Shown: positions 21,348 to 30,167 of the stretch, piece by piece
Layout: the number at the start of each line of letters is the position of its first letter
Position numbering within the stretch: position 1 is the first letter of the stretch
Assembly (NCBI GenBank): GCA_019155205.2
Contig: JAHNZQ020003147.1
Location: 1,637,111-1,701,110 of the forward strand
Origin: Gracilaria vermiculophylla
Taxonomy: Eukaryota; Rhodophyta; Florideophyceae; Gracilariales; Gracilariaceae
Length of the DNA: 64,000 nucleotides
Direction of reading: 5' to 3'
Notes under the pieces: generated by a model
Database searches by the model: none
Told to the model about the DNA's origin: nothing
What the model saw: the letters and a program-made list of their open reading frames with translations, nothing else
Position numbers and translations under genes: made by a program

Positions 21348-21381
<34 letters not shown>

Positions 21382-21772
21382 TGCCGCGCGCGCGCCGCCG
21401 CCCCGCGCGCGCCGCCACGCTGCCGCACCCGCACCACCCGGCGCATCCGTCGCACCACCGCACGCGGCGCTCCGCCCCGCGCGCGCGCGCGCCGCCGCCG
21501 CCGCACGCGCGCCGCCGCGCGCCGCCGTCCACGTCGTCGCTGTCGGCCGTGTCGTCGTCGTCGTCGTCGTCGTCGACGTCGTCGTCGTCGGCCGCGTCCG
21601 CGTCGCCGCACAAGTACTCGCACGTGGTGCGCGGCGCGCCGCCCGCCGCCGCCGCCACGTCGCTGCGCCCGCCCTGGGGCTACACGCACTCGTCGCGCAC
21701 GCTGTCCAACTGCTCGTCCGCGTCGCTGCGCTCCTCCCCGACGCGCCCCGCCGCCGCGCCGGTGGGCGCGCC

Positions 21773-21818
<46 letters not shown>

Positions 21819-22490
21819 GCGGGCGCGCGCGCGCGCTCCGAGGGGGCGCTGCCGGACCGCGGCGAGCGCGACGACGCGCGCAGCCGCGCGCCGCGGCGGC
21901 CGCGCGGCTACCCGCGCGCGCTGCCGCGCGGCAACGGCTTCGCGCTGCTGTCGCGCAGCCACCTGAGCGCGGCCACGGCGCGCTACGTGCTGCAGGCGCG
22001 CTCGTCGCGCACCACGGTGCTGTGCGCCGCGTCGCCCGCGCTGCCGTCCTTCTACCTGCGCCGCAGCGCGCTGTCGCTGCACGACCGCGCCACGCTGCAC
22101 TACGCCGACGTGCCGCTGGCGCACGTGTTCACCGAGCTGCTGTCGGCGCGCCGCACCACGCACGTCGTGGACGCCGCCGGCCGCGCGCTGCTGCTGCTGC
22201 GCCTGTCGCGCGCCGCCCGCGCCCACCGCCGCGACCTCAGCGTGTGGGCCGCATCGCCCCCCGCCGCCGCCGCCGCGTCACCCGCCGCCGCCGCCGCCGC
22301 CGCGCCGCACCTGGTCGTGCACTTTTTGTCCGCCGCCAGCGGCTTTGCGTGCCGCACGCGCGACGGCAAGGAGGTGTTCCGCGCCGTGCCGCGCCACGCC
22401 AACTTTTCGCTGCTGCTGGCGCCCGGCTACGACGTGGCGCTGTTTGCGCTGCTAGCCGCCGTCGCCGCGCAGCTGTGGGCGCTGCACTAA
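21324..22490 (+). CDS. LURP-one-related (tubby-like fold) protein, putative
   Basis: A 388-residue protein. The first ~150 residues are low complexity (Pro, Ser and Arg runs) and are followed by a polyalanine run near 151-165. The C-terminal ~190 residues look like a LURP-one-related (LOR/DUF567) domain: a LSLHDRATLHYAD segment, a VVDAAGRALLLLR strand pair, a RTRDGKEVFRAV strand, and a hydrophobic C-terminal helix preceded by APGYDVALF. The closing Pro-Gly-x-Asp-x-Ala-Leu helix is characteristic of the fold. The molecular role of LOR proteins is poorly defined. The ATG has a good context and lies 90 bp after a TATA box. The 3' end overlaps the convergent Myb gene by 39 bp. The assignment rests on motif recognition only. 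Confidence 0.6.
21775..21814 (+). repeat. GCG/CGG triplet run encoding polyalanine
   Basis: About 13 consecutive CGG-phase triplets are read as GCG alanine codons in the LURP-one-like protein. Similar runs occur at 21356-21382, 22567-22602, 24609-24633 and 25198-25222. Confidence 0.85.
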
Positions 22491-22565
22491 ACGTTTGTAG
22501 CGCGCGTAGCAGCTCTTGCGGCTGCGCGTGCCGCGCAGCGCGCGCGCCACGTCGCCAAACGTGAA

Positions 22566-22603
<38 letters not shown>

Positions 22604-23219
22604 GCTGCAGCCGCCGCACGGCGCGCAGCAGCGCCGCGTCCTCGGCGCGCGTCCACGCGCCGCGCCGCGACGGGCGCAGCGCGCTCGCCCAGCGCTCGTA
22701 GCACTGCGCGTCGCTGCGCGAGCGCACGCGCCGCGCCACCGCCGCCCACCGCCCCTCGCCCTCGCGCGCCACCGCCGCGCGCAGCCGCGCGTCCTCGTCG
22801 CGCGCCCAGCGCCCCGCGCGGAACGCGTCGCTCAGCCGGTTGCGCAGCAGCTCGTACACCTGCGCGCCCGTGCGCGCGCGCCGCCGCGCCTCTGCCTGTG
22901 CCTGTGCCTCCGCCTCCGCCTGCGCCTCCGCCGCGGCCGCCGCCGTCGCCGCGGCGTCGGCCGCCGCGATGCGCGTCCAGCGCGCGCCCAGCGCGGCGTG
23001 CAGCGCGCGCAGCGCGCGCGCCTCGCGCGCCGTCAGCGCCGCGCGCCGGATCGCCGGCGACAGCGAGCGCGTGAAGCGCTGGCGGCACGCGCGCGCGTCG
23101 CGCGTGCGCACCGCCGCCGCCACCGCGCGCCAGTCCGCGCCCAGCCGCGCGTGCGCGCTGCGCAGCCGCGCGTCCTCGTCCGCGCTCCACGCGCGCGCGC
23201 GCCGCGGCGGCGGCGGCGG

Positions 23220-23260
<41 letters not shown>

Positions 23261-23444
23261 GGGGAGTGGCTCGCGAGTGTGCGGCGCGCAGCGGCGCGCA
23301 CGCGACGCGGGGCGGTGGCCAGCGCCGTTGCGCGTGCGCGCGGCCAAGAGGCGAGGCGGCGAGCGACGGAGACGGCGGCGAGAGCGCGGCGCGCAGCGGC
23401 GCGCACGCGGCGCGCAGCAGGCGGCAGCGCCCCGGCGCGGCCAT
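22452..23444 (-). CDS. Four-repeat Myb/SANT DNA-binding protein, possibly SNAPC4-like
   Basis: A 330-residue protein with four Myb-type helix-turn-helix repeats at about 82-127, 132-203, 209-256 and 260-320. Repeat 3 has the classical three tryptophans (GRWARDED, GRWAAVA, ERWASAL). Repeat 1 has W, W, F, and repeat 4 has W, F, Y with a polyglycine insertion. Repeat 2 carries an Ala/Glu-rich insertion. An ordered array of more than three Myb repeats recalls the snRNA-activating complex subunit SNAPC4 and other R-type Myb regulators, so it probably acts in nuclear DNA binding. The ATG at 23444 was chosen because the upstream in-frame ATG (23627) lies inside the tRNA gene. A Pro-Ser dipeptide repeat precedes repeat 1. 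It converges on and overlaps the LURP-one-like gene. Confidence 0.75.
23207..23262 (-). repeat. GGC and GGCGAC repeat encoding Pro and Pro-Ser runs
   Basis: A triplet run followed by about six hexamer units (GGCGAC on the plus strand). On the minus strand it reads as an alternating Pro-Ser segment followed by polyproline just before the first Myb repeat. Confidence 0.85.
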
Positions 23445-23590
23445 CGTCGTGGCGAGCGCGGCGGCGAGCAGCGGCGGCGGGGACGAATGAGGGCGCGCGC
23501 CGCTAAGGGCCGAGGAGGTGGGCGGACGCGAGAGGAGCGTGGCGAGTGCGCGTTGATAGCGGCACGCGCCACCCCGCGCCCACCACACGC

Positions 23591-23661
23591 ACGCCGGTGG
23601 TATAGTGGTAGCATACGCCCCTGCCACGGGCGAGACCCGGGTTCAATTCCCGGCCGGCGTA
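23591..23661 (+). tRNA. tRNA-Gly (anticodon GCC)
   Basis: A 71-nt cloverleaf. The acceptor stem ACGCCGG pairs perfectly with CCGGCGT over seven base pairs, and the discriminator is A (23661). The anticodon stem CGCCC/GGGCG holds loop CTGCCAC with anticodon GCC. The T arm CCGGG-TTCAATT-CCCGG contains the B box, and the A box lies in TATAGTGGTAGC. The D stem has an A-C mismatch, like the mismatch seen in plant tRNA-Gly. The first pair is A-U instead of the usual G-C. A T5 terminator follows 10 bp downstream. Confidence 0.93.
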
Positions 23662-23670
23662 CGGCCGCTC

Positions 23671-23675
23671 TTTTT
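23671..23675 (+). terminator. RNA polymerase III terminator (T5)
   Basis: TTTTT, 10 bp after the tRNA-Gly discriminator, within otherwise GC-only sequence. Confidence 0.8.
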
Positions 23676-23764
23676 GGCTGCGCGCGCGCGGCGGCGCGTT
23701 TAACGCTCGGCCGCGCCGCGGCACGCGCACGCGCGCTGCCGCCGTCTCGCGACGGCTCTCGCGG

Positions 23765-24505
23765 ATGGACGGCCACGGCGGCGGCGGCGGCGGCGGCGAC
23801 GGCGCGGCGGCGCGCGCGAGCGACGCGGGCGCGCGCGGTGCGCCAGACGCGCCGGACGCGCGCGATGCGGCGCGCGATGCGGCGGCCGCGCCCGAGGCGT
23901 ACGCGCCCGACGGGCGGCGCGAGTGGTCCGAGCTGCTGCGGCGCGCGCTGGAGGCGGCGCCGCCGCCGCGCACGGCCGTGGCGCAGCTGGCCACCGTGCG
24001 CGCGCCCGACGGCGGCGCCGGCGACGACGGCGACGGCGGCGGCGACGGCGGCGGCGCGGCGCGCCCGGCCGTGCGCTGCGTCAACGTGCGCGAGGTGCGG
24101 CGCGACGCGCTGCTGTTCTGCACGGACGCGCGCTCGCGCAAGGTGCGCGACGCCGCGCACTGCGCGCGCGCCGAGCTGCTCTTCTGGCTGCCGCACGCGC
24201 ACCTGCAGCTGCGCCTGGCCGGCCGCCTGCGCGCGCTGCGCGACGCGCCGCTGCGCGCCCGCTGGTGGGCCGCCCTGCGCCCGCACGAGCGCCTGTGGTT
24301 CGCGTGGCCGCCGCCCGCCGCGCCGCGCGACCGCGCCGCGCTCGCCGCCGCGCGCCCCCCGCCGCGCGCCCCCGACTGCTTCCTCGTCATGCACCTGCTC
24401 GTCGACGCCGCCGACGTCTCGCACCTGCGCCGCATGCCCTACGCGCGCGAGCTGCACACCCGCCTCCCCGACGGCACCTGGCGCATCGCCCCCGTCAACC
24501 CGTAA
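23765..24505 (+). CDS. Alr4036-type pyridoxamine 5'-phosphate oxidase-like flavin-binding protein
   Basis: A 246-residue protein. After a low-complexity N-terminus (1-50) comes a REWSELLRRALEA helix (52-64), an AQLATVRAPDG strand (73-83), and RCVNVREV (104-111). The signature LLFCTDARSRKV (116-127) follows, then LLFWLPHAHLQLRLAGR (138-154), a Trp-rich helix (167-178) and FAWPPP (179-184). It ends with the split-barrel C-terminus and an HLRRMPYARELH segment. This order matches the FMN-binding Alr4036/PPOX-like family of cyanobacteria, plants and algae. Binding of FMN is expected; the substrate is not known. The gene starts 104 bp after the tRNA and ends 36 bp before the convergent DUF1995 gene. 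A Gly/Asp insertion (82-98) is island-specific low complexity. Confidence 0.85.
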   Translation: MDGHGGGGGGGDGAAARASDAGARGAPDAPDARDAARDAAAAPEAYAPDGRREWSELLRRALEAAPPPRTAVAQLATVRAPDGGAGDDGDGGGDGGGAARPAVRCVNVREVRRDALLFCTDARSRKVRDAAHCARAELLFWLPHAHLQLRLAGRLRALRDAPLRARWWAALRPHERLWFAWPPPAAPRDRAALAAARPPPRAPDCFLVMHLLVDAADVSHLRRMPYARELHTRLPDGTWRIAPVNP

Positions 24506-24541
24506 AACGCGTGCACCACCCCCGCCTCGCGCACCCTTCTG

Positions 24542-24599
24542 CTACGGCCCCAGCAGCGACAGCACGTCGTCCACCGCCGCCGTCACCGCCGCCACCGCC

Positions 24600-24631
<32 letters not shown>

Positions 24632-25486
24632 GCTGCGCTCCAGCGCCGCCCCCACCTCCGCCGCGCTCGGCCGCTCCGCAAAGCGCCCCACGCTGGCCAG
24701 CCGCCCGAAGCGCGTCACGCGACACACGCTCCAGTCTTGCGCGCCCGCCGGTCAGACTCGCCGTCGCCACTCGCGCGCGTCGTCGCGCACGCCCGACTTA
24801 CCGTGCGGAAACTTGCGGAACAGCACGCCGCCGCCGTCGCCGCGCTCCATGTGGTACACGGGCTCGAAGCCGCCGCGCTCGCCGAGCGCCGCCGCGCGCG
24901 CGTTCACCGCCACCACCACGCGCCCCATGCCCACCGCCTGCGCCGCGTCGCGCGCCGCGCGCACCACGCGCCGCTCGCCGCCCACGAACAGCAGCACGTC
25001 CGCGCGCGCCGCGCGCGCCGCGCCGCGCCAGTCGCTTGCGCTGGCGCCCGCCTGCGCCGCCGCCCACGCCGCCGCCGCGTCGCGCGCCGCCGCGCGCGCC
25101 GCGAACGTCGCGTGCACCGCCAGCCCCGTGCCGTCGAACAGCGCCGCCACCAGCCGCGCCAGCTCGCCGTCCGCGCGCGCCTCGTCGCCCCCCGCCCCGC
25201 CGCCGCCGCCGCCGCCGCCGCCGCGCGCGTCCAGCCCGAGCCGCGCGCCGGCCGGCAGCTGCACGCTCAGCCGCGAGCGCCGCGCGCGCAGCGCCGCCTG
25301 CACCGCCTCGCGCAGGTCGCGCGCCAGCGCGCGCGCGCCGCGCGGCGGGCGCGCGCCCGCGCCCATCGCCGCCACCGCCGCGCCCGCGCGTGTTGGCTTG
25401 CGCGGCGGCTCGGCGCGGCGCGCGCCGCACGCGCGCCGCCGCCGCCACTGCGCCCACGGCGCCGCGCAAACGAACGCCCCCGCCAT
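24542..25486 (-). CDS. DUF1995 domain protein, probably plastid-targeted; two exons
   Basis: Join of 25486-24802 and 24735-24542, 292 residues. Exon 1 gives MAGAFVCAAPWAQW, a basic N-terminus with an Ala-Phe-Val motif near the start, as in red-algal plastid transit peptides. The DUF1995 fold follows: ARDLREAVQAALRA, RLSVQLPAG, then ADVLLFVGG, VVVAVNARA and FEPVYHMERG near the end of the exon. Splicing a 66-bp intron yields FPHDWSVCRVTRFG and a terminal RFAERPSAAEV helix, as expected for the family C-terminus. Without splicing the frame ends 16 codons into the intron. DUF1995 proteins include the plant photosystem II assembly factor LPA3, so a plastid role is plausible. It converges with the PPOX gene 36 bp away. 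Confidence 0.8.
24736..24801 (-). other. 66-bp spliceosomal intron in the DUF1995 gene
   Basis: The 5' splice site is CACG|GTAAGT (first intron base at 24801) and the 3' splice site is GCGCAAG|ACTGG (last intron base at 24736). A CTGAC branch-point consensus lies about 17 bases before the acceptor. Removing it leaves a phase-1 junction that restores the conserved DUF1995 C-terminus. It is the only intron recognised in the island. Confidence 0.8.
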
Positions 25487-25760
25487 GCGCGCGCCGCCAG
25501 TCGCGCCCGTGAGCTCGCGTCGCCGCCGCCGCGCGCCGCCGCTCCCGCCGCCGCGCCGCGCGTCGCGCCATACGTCGCCTCGGCGCGCGCCGCTTTACAG
25601 CGCGTCGTGTAAGCAGCCGCGCCGCACCGCCGAGCTGCCAGTCGCGCCGCACGCCCTCCGCGAGCGTTGCCCCGCGGGCGTTCACGACGTACGCGCGCGT
25701 CTGATTGGCCAATGCGTATTGCACCTTTTTGGAAAAGTGCAGTCTATTTGGCCAACTTGT
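25487..25760 (-). promoter_or_regulatory. Upstream region of the DUF1995 gene with CCAAT palindromes
   Basis: ATTGGCCAAT at 25704-25713 is a palindrome holding CCAAT on both strands, and TTGGCCAA lies at 25749-25756. They sit about 220-270 bp upstream of the ATG, exactly where GC content drops. CCAAT boxes are bound by NF-Y in eukaryotes. Binding here is inference. Confidence 0.35.
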
Positions 25761-26111
25761 GTTCAAAAATTTCTACAATAAAAAGACCATTTGCTAACAA
25801 AAGTAGTAAAGGCGGCACCAATTCGGTAACAAAACTCTTACCGTTACGCTCTGACTTACGAGTAACGACGTTTGTTAGCACAGCTTATTCTAGTATCTGA
25901 AACCTAAGGCTTCAAATACAAAATATTTGTGAGTTTTGTCAACAAATAAAAACCTATCTCATTTCAATAATAGCTTGGTCGAATACAATACACAGTTTAC
26001 GCAAACAGAACCTCGCATACTTAGCGCTTAGGTTGTGAGATCACAACACATGATTTCAAGTGAAAAGTAACTAGAAATATTCATTCAAGCGTTACAGTTC
26101 TCGTTTAAGAT
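25761..26111. other. AT-rich spacer, no gene seen
   Basis: About 350 bp of AT-rich sequence between the island and the PIF/Harbinger relic. The only note is a 19-mer (26050-26068) that recurs exactly at 32807-32825 in another element. Confidence 0.6.
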
Positions 26112-27343
26112 ATGAGTATTATCTGCGATGAGTACAGGTTTATTAAACTCGTGACCTCCCGCCATTTCTGTGACCAGTCGTCTACAGCTTCAATGAACAT
26201 GCGTCTAACAGACTTCACCATCGGAAAGCTTCGCTCTAGCATGTACTGCAAACGGCAGCTACTACATCTAGCGTTGCTCGCTGATGTTGACCATGTCTTT
26301 CTTCTCTACAACAGTCGGCAACTACATATACTGGCCAAGCACCGTGCCCAACTTTGCGCACGATCCTCAACAATCTCAAGCACCTACTTCAACCTGAATG
26401 TCTTAAGCGAGCAGAAGTCTCTATCTTTATTTCATTTCAGGAAACATGAAATTGGGACGGTTGCCAATACACTCGGTTGGATGGCATGTACAACGAAGCG
26501 AAATCGATACAGGTGTGATGTGATCACAGCCAGCTGCATCGTACTACGGCGAATGGCATCTCCGTGCAGATGGAGAGATGTAGAGTTTCTGTTTGGAATG
26601 CACAGTTTGTGTATGAGTGAGGTGTTCTGGGAAGTTCTCGAAACATTCGTACAACTGCGCGGCCATTTATTCGAAACATTCCGATCCGACCTTATCACAG
26701 AGAGGGCAGAGCTCTATTCTGATGCTATTCACCAAAAGGGTGCCTTCTTGGAAACCAGTATAGGTTTCTTGGACTGTAACGATGATCCAGAATAGCAGGC
26801 CGGGTGGTGCAGCGATCAATCAGCGTGTCTGCTACTCTGCCTATAAAAGGTTTCACTGTTTGATTTACCAAAACAATTACGACACCTGATGGGCTGATGT
26901 TCTACCTGTATGGACCTGAGGTCGGGCGTCGTCACGACATGACGCTTTATAGGGGGAGTGGTTTAGATGTAAGTCTTCGGCAGAACATGGTTGTGGATGG
27001 CAAGCAATACTGCCTCTATGTGGACGCTGCGTATATTCTAAGAGTTTATTTGCAGGTAGCGTGCTCGCCAGCAAATGCCACTCCTACTCAAAGGGTGTAC
27101 AGTGCCCTCATGAGTGCCGTTAGGGAGGCAGTCGAGTGGACGTACAAGGATTTTGAACACATGTGGTCGTCACAACACTTCAAGCGGCAGCTCAAGATTC
27201 GGAAGTGCCCCATCGCTCTCTTGTATAAGACGGCCGGACTTTTATGGAACGTGAACACATGCCTACATCAAAGAGGACAAGTGGCGACATACTTTGACTG
27301 CCGACCCCCTATTCTTGAGCGCTACCTTTCCACCTCAACTTGA
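26112..27343 (+). pseudogene. PIF/Harbinger transposase relic (DDE_Tnp_4 type), copy 1
   Basis: The first frame (26112-26795) contains the N-terminal helical region with CRWRDVEFLFGMHS and ends at SIGFLDC, which corresponds to the first catalytic aspartate block. A shifted segment (~26800-26880) has NQRVCYSAYKRFHC, equivalent to the family's Tyr-Ser-Gly-His-Lys-Arg motif. The second frame (26897-27343) has GPEVGRRHDMTLYRGSGL, the second catalytic region, and EAVEWTYKDFEH with the catalytic glutamate. Two frame changes and a stop make it inactive. Paired with the convergent accessory gene 27526-28468. Confidence 0.75.
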
Positions 27344-27525
27344 CGTAAAACCTGTCTTTAGGAAACCAATAATGGTTCGCTTCATCAAGCGTTGCTGCCT
27401 GTGCCAGTTGTAGCAGCCACTGAAGTTGGTGTTATCGTTCGATGGCCGAGCGCAGGTGGCACGGCGAGGGAGTTTGAGGCGCGGGCAAGATCACTGTAGA
27501 GAAGCAGACGATAGAAGGGTAAGAT

Positions 27526-28468
27526 TTATTTGAGCCTCTCAGCTAGAGCTCCTAGCACTCTAATTATCTGGCGACGCTCATCCAAAGCTGATTTGCGTTC
27601 CTGTTTATCACGAGCAACACACTCAAGTTCCAGAGCAATGCGCTTCTCACTCAACTCTAGTACCTTCATGTCATGTTCTTGGGCTTGTTTGACTCGTAAT
27701 ACTTCTTCCTCTCCTTTCCATTTGTCAAACTCGAAGCGTTCCTAATCTAGCTTTAATCTCTTCTGCTCCATATTTGCTTTCTCCTTCACATGGTTAGAAA
27801 GTAAATCTTGCTGCTCTTTATCCCTCTCGTCCATCCCGAAACGGCGCTTCTTCTTCTCCGCTGAACTGTCAGACCGGGTTTCGCCCAATTCCGGGGGGCT
27901 TACTCGGCCTAACGCCCTATCCCACATCTTTGCCCCCGCTTCTTGCAGACGTTTGTCAGATTCCGTCTTCTCTTCCCGCTCCGACCTGCGCTGCTCCGCC
28001 CATTCATCCTTTTCCAGGACCATGTCGTCCAATAATACTTCCCTCTCCCTGCGCACTTCAGTCATACTGGAAGCAGCTACATTGGCCCACACAGCCGCGC
28101 GATGGTCGGTGACAATCTTTTTGAACCTATAACTGAGGGTCTTGTGACTTGGTTCCTGGATCTTATTCAAACACCCCTCCGGTGATGAGCTAAAGAAGAT
28201 AGAAAGAGCGGACTCGAATTTGTCCTGCGGCTTACCGTACGGAGTTCGATGGCCGTCCAATTGCCGAGACGGATTCAAGAAGCAAGACTTCCCACACATG
28301 GAAAAAGCGAATGCGCTTCTTTTTTGGAGGACCCCGGGTTCGAGGGGAAGGCTGCGCTGGAAGAGAGGGTGTGGTCATCACCCCTGGTGGGATAGGAGTT
28401 TTGCATGGGATATATATCCCGTCATGGATAGGAACTGACGCAGAGGGACCAGAAGCGTTTTCAGACAT
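27526..28468 (-). pseudogene. Myb/SANT-like accessory protein of PIF/Harbinger, copy 1
   Basis: Starts at ATG 28468 with a Pro-rich region and a KKKRIRF basic motif. After a frame change near 28299 it has a trihelix-like segment (HRTPYGKPQDKFESAL; TLSYRFKKIVTDHRAAV). A long charged coiled coil (VLLDDMVLEKDEWAEQRR; KRRFGMDERDKEQQDLL) continues past one in-frame stop at ~27743-27745 (TAG) to a TAA at 27526. This is the arrangement of the DNA-binding accessory protein encoded by PIF/Harbinger transposons in algae and oomycetes. It converges with the transposase. Confidence 0.65.
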
Positions 28469-28744
28469 AGAGTTGTATGTGCACCGTCGTGCCTGAAGTG
28501 GTTAAGATGTCGGTTGAGTCGCGGAGTAGGCGAGGTGGGTTGGATTTATGAATGGCGGGAGGCGCTACCCCATGAGATGAGGCCTATGTGCATGCATCCT
28601 CAACAGTTTTTTTTCACAATAAACCAGTTCTCGCTTGGAGAGCGTTTAAGTGAGATAAGAGATGGCTTGCTTGGCGGTTGTGGCTTAAAAATGCAACGTG
28701 TAAGTCGTTTCACGACATTCTAAGCGCAAGCGAAAAGTTCGGAC
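28469..28744. other. Short spacer, no gene seen
   Basis: Moderate-GC sequence between the Harbinger relic and the dispersed repeat. No motif recognised. Confidence 0.5.
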
Positions 28745-28769
28745 GTTGCGTATACTCTCTAATATGAAT

Positions 28770-30160
28770 GTCGTGCGCCATCTGGTCATCGGGGCGACAG
28801 GGCGGTGAAAGTGGCGGCGCACGCGTGCGAGGCGATGAGACTTGTGGCGTGGCGGGGACAATTCGGGTGCGGGGCAGTGTGGTAGGGTGGCGAAAACAAC
28901 GGCGGGAGCGTGCGGTGAGCTTGGAAGTACAGCGCGACAGAACGGATTCGGTATGGCAAAGGGGCGGCGATGAGAGCGCCATACGAGATTGGCGTTCTGA
29001 GACGCACGAAGCGATAGAAGCGAGTCGGCGTGGAGGCGAATGGGCAGGTCAGCAGATGTGCATAGCCCTCGCGCGCTGTGCTACAGGTTCCAGCGCGGCA
29101 AAGACAACTGGGCGGGGTTTTGAAGCTCTCGGCGCTAGAGCATGGCGCGCGGATATGCAGAGCGTGGCGAGTATGAATGCACAGTGCAGCAAAGCAGCGC
29201 GGCGACAAAGGTGTGGGTGTGCGAGCGCGGCGTGCGAGCGCGGCGTGTGAGCGCGGCGTTCGAGCATTTCCCGCTTAGACGCGCGAGGCGGCAGACGTGA
29301 GTGGACGTTGCGGCGGAGCGACTGGGCTATAGATGTGCGTTGCGTTCGAGCGTTGCATTGAGAAGCGTGGCGCGGCGGAGACAAATCGGCTGGACGCTGG
29401 GTCGACAGGGTGGCGAGCCGCACGGCACAAGCGCAAGAAAAACCGAGATGCAGAGTGATGCGAAGACGCGGCGGTGGGGCAGCAGCGCTGCAGGGCAGCA
29501 AAGGGCGTGCCGTGCGAGCGGGGCGTGCTGAGATGCACCAGGCGGCTTAAGCGAGTTGGAGTGGCGGCGGAAGCGACTCGGCGTGGCGGCACAGCGGCGG
29601 AGTGACAGATGTGCACAGCGCTCGCGCGCAGTGCGGAGAAGTGCGGCACGGCGGAGACACGTCGGTGGGGTGGCGGAGCGGCGCCGTGCATGAGCCAGGG
29701 TCAAGAAGCGCTGAGGCACATAATGCGGTGAAGACCGATCGGTAGAGCGGCGGGACAGTGCGGTGGCAGGGCAGGGGAACGATGGGGTGGCGGCGCGGCG
29801 CGGCCGCGCGGCATCGAAAAGTGGGGTGCGCGCGCGAGTCGCGCTGGGACGGGCGATGCGGCGGAGACAATACGACGGGGCGGCGGGGAGGCATGGCGAC
29901 GGGCCGGCAGGCCAACACGGTGACGCGGCGCCAAAAAGCAAAGCGCGCGCGCGCATCCCGTGCATACGCGTGACGTGGCGCAGTGAGGGGCGCGCCTCAC
30001 GAGTGGACGCTGGGCGCAGTCTACGTGTGCACGCACTGGGGGCGCTTAATGTGTGCGCGCCGGGTGTGGTTAAAGTGTGCGAGCCATGGGCCTCTCTCTC
30101 TCATTCGTCACAGATGGAGCACGCAGTAGTGGATGAGCCTCTGCCGTGCGCAGCGCAGGT
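28770..30160 (-). repeat. GC-rich degenerate tandem array, left copy
   Basis: Repeated units of very roughly 0.25-0.3 kb. Each carries, on the minus strand, a pyrimidine-rich segment, a GTCTCCGCCGCGCC-like word, a GCACATCT-like word and a CGACTCGCTTC-like word. Units are diverged, so frames on either strand are open by composition only. The same array occurs at 41330-42850. Confidence 0.6.
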
Positions 30161-30167
30161 GTAGGTG

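Larger units (their letters stand above)
19145..25710. other. Extremely GC-rich host-gene island
   Basis: A ~6.6-kb block made almost entirely of G and C, both in codons and between genes, rich in GCG/CGC dinucleotide runs and triplet expansions. It contains all the intact host genes recognised in the window. Edges are abrupt at about 19145 and 25715, where the sequence returns to moderate or low GC. The genes alternate strands with short or negative spacing. The flanks are transposon-derived. Confidence 0.9.

Noticed and set aside
23445..23627. Longer N-terminus of the Myb protein starting at 23627
   Set aside because: It would begin inside the tRNA-Gly gene. The next in-frame ATG at 23444 is more plausible.
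24752..24801. C-terminus of the DUF1995 protein read through the intron
   Set aside because: It ends soon after GTAAGT and lacks the family's C-terminal block, which the next exon supplies in frame.
22998..25781. A 927-codon plus-strand frame spanning the Myb, tRNA, PPOX and DUF1995 genes
   Set aside because: It runs antisense to the Myb and DUF1995 genes and through the tRNA, and is compositionally an Arg/Ala shadow.
29275..29965. Protein-coding genes in the GC-rich tandem arrays
   Set aside because: Open frames occur on both strands and are not conserved between units or between the two array copies.
28770..30160. CRISPR or bacterial repeat array
   Set aside because: The units are long and diverged with no constant repeat and spacer pattern, and the context is eukaryotic.
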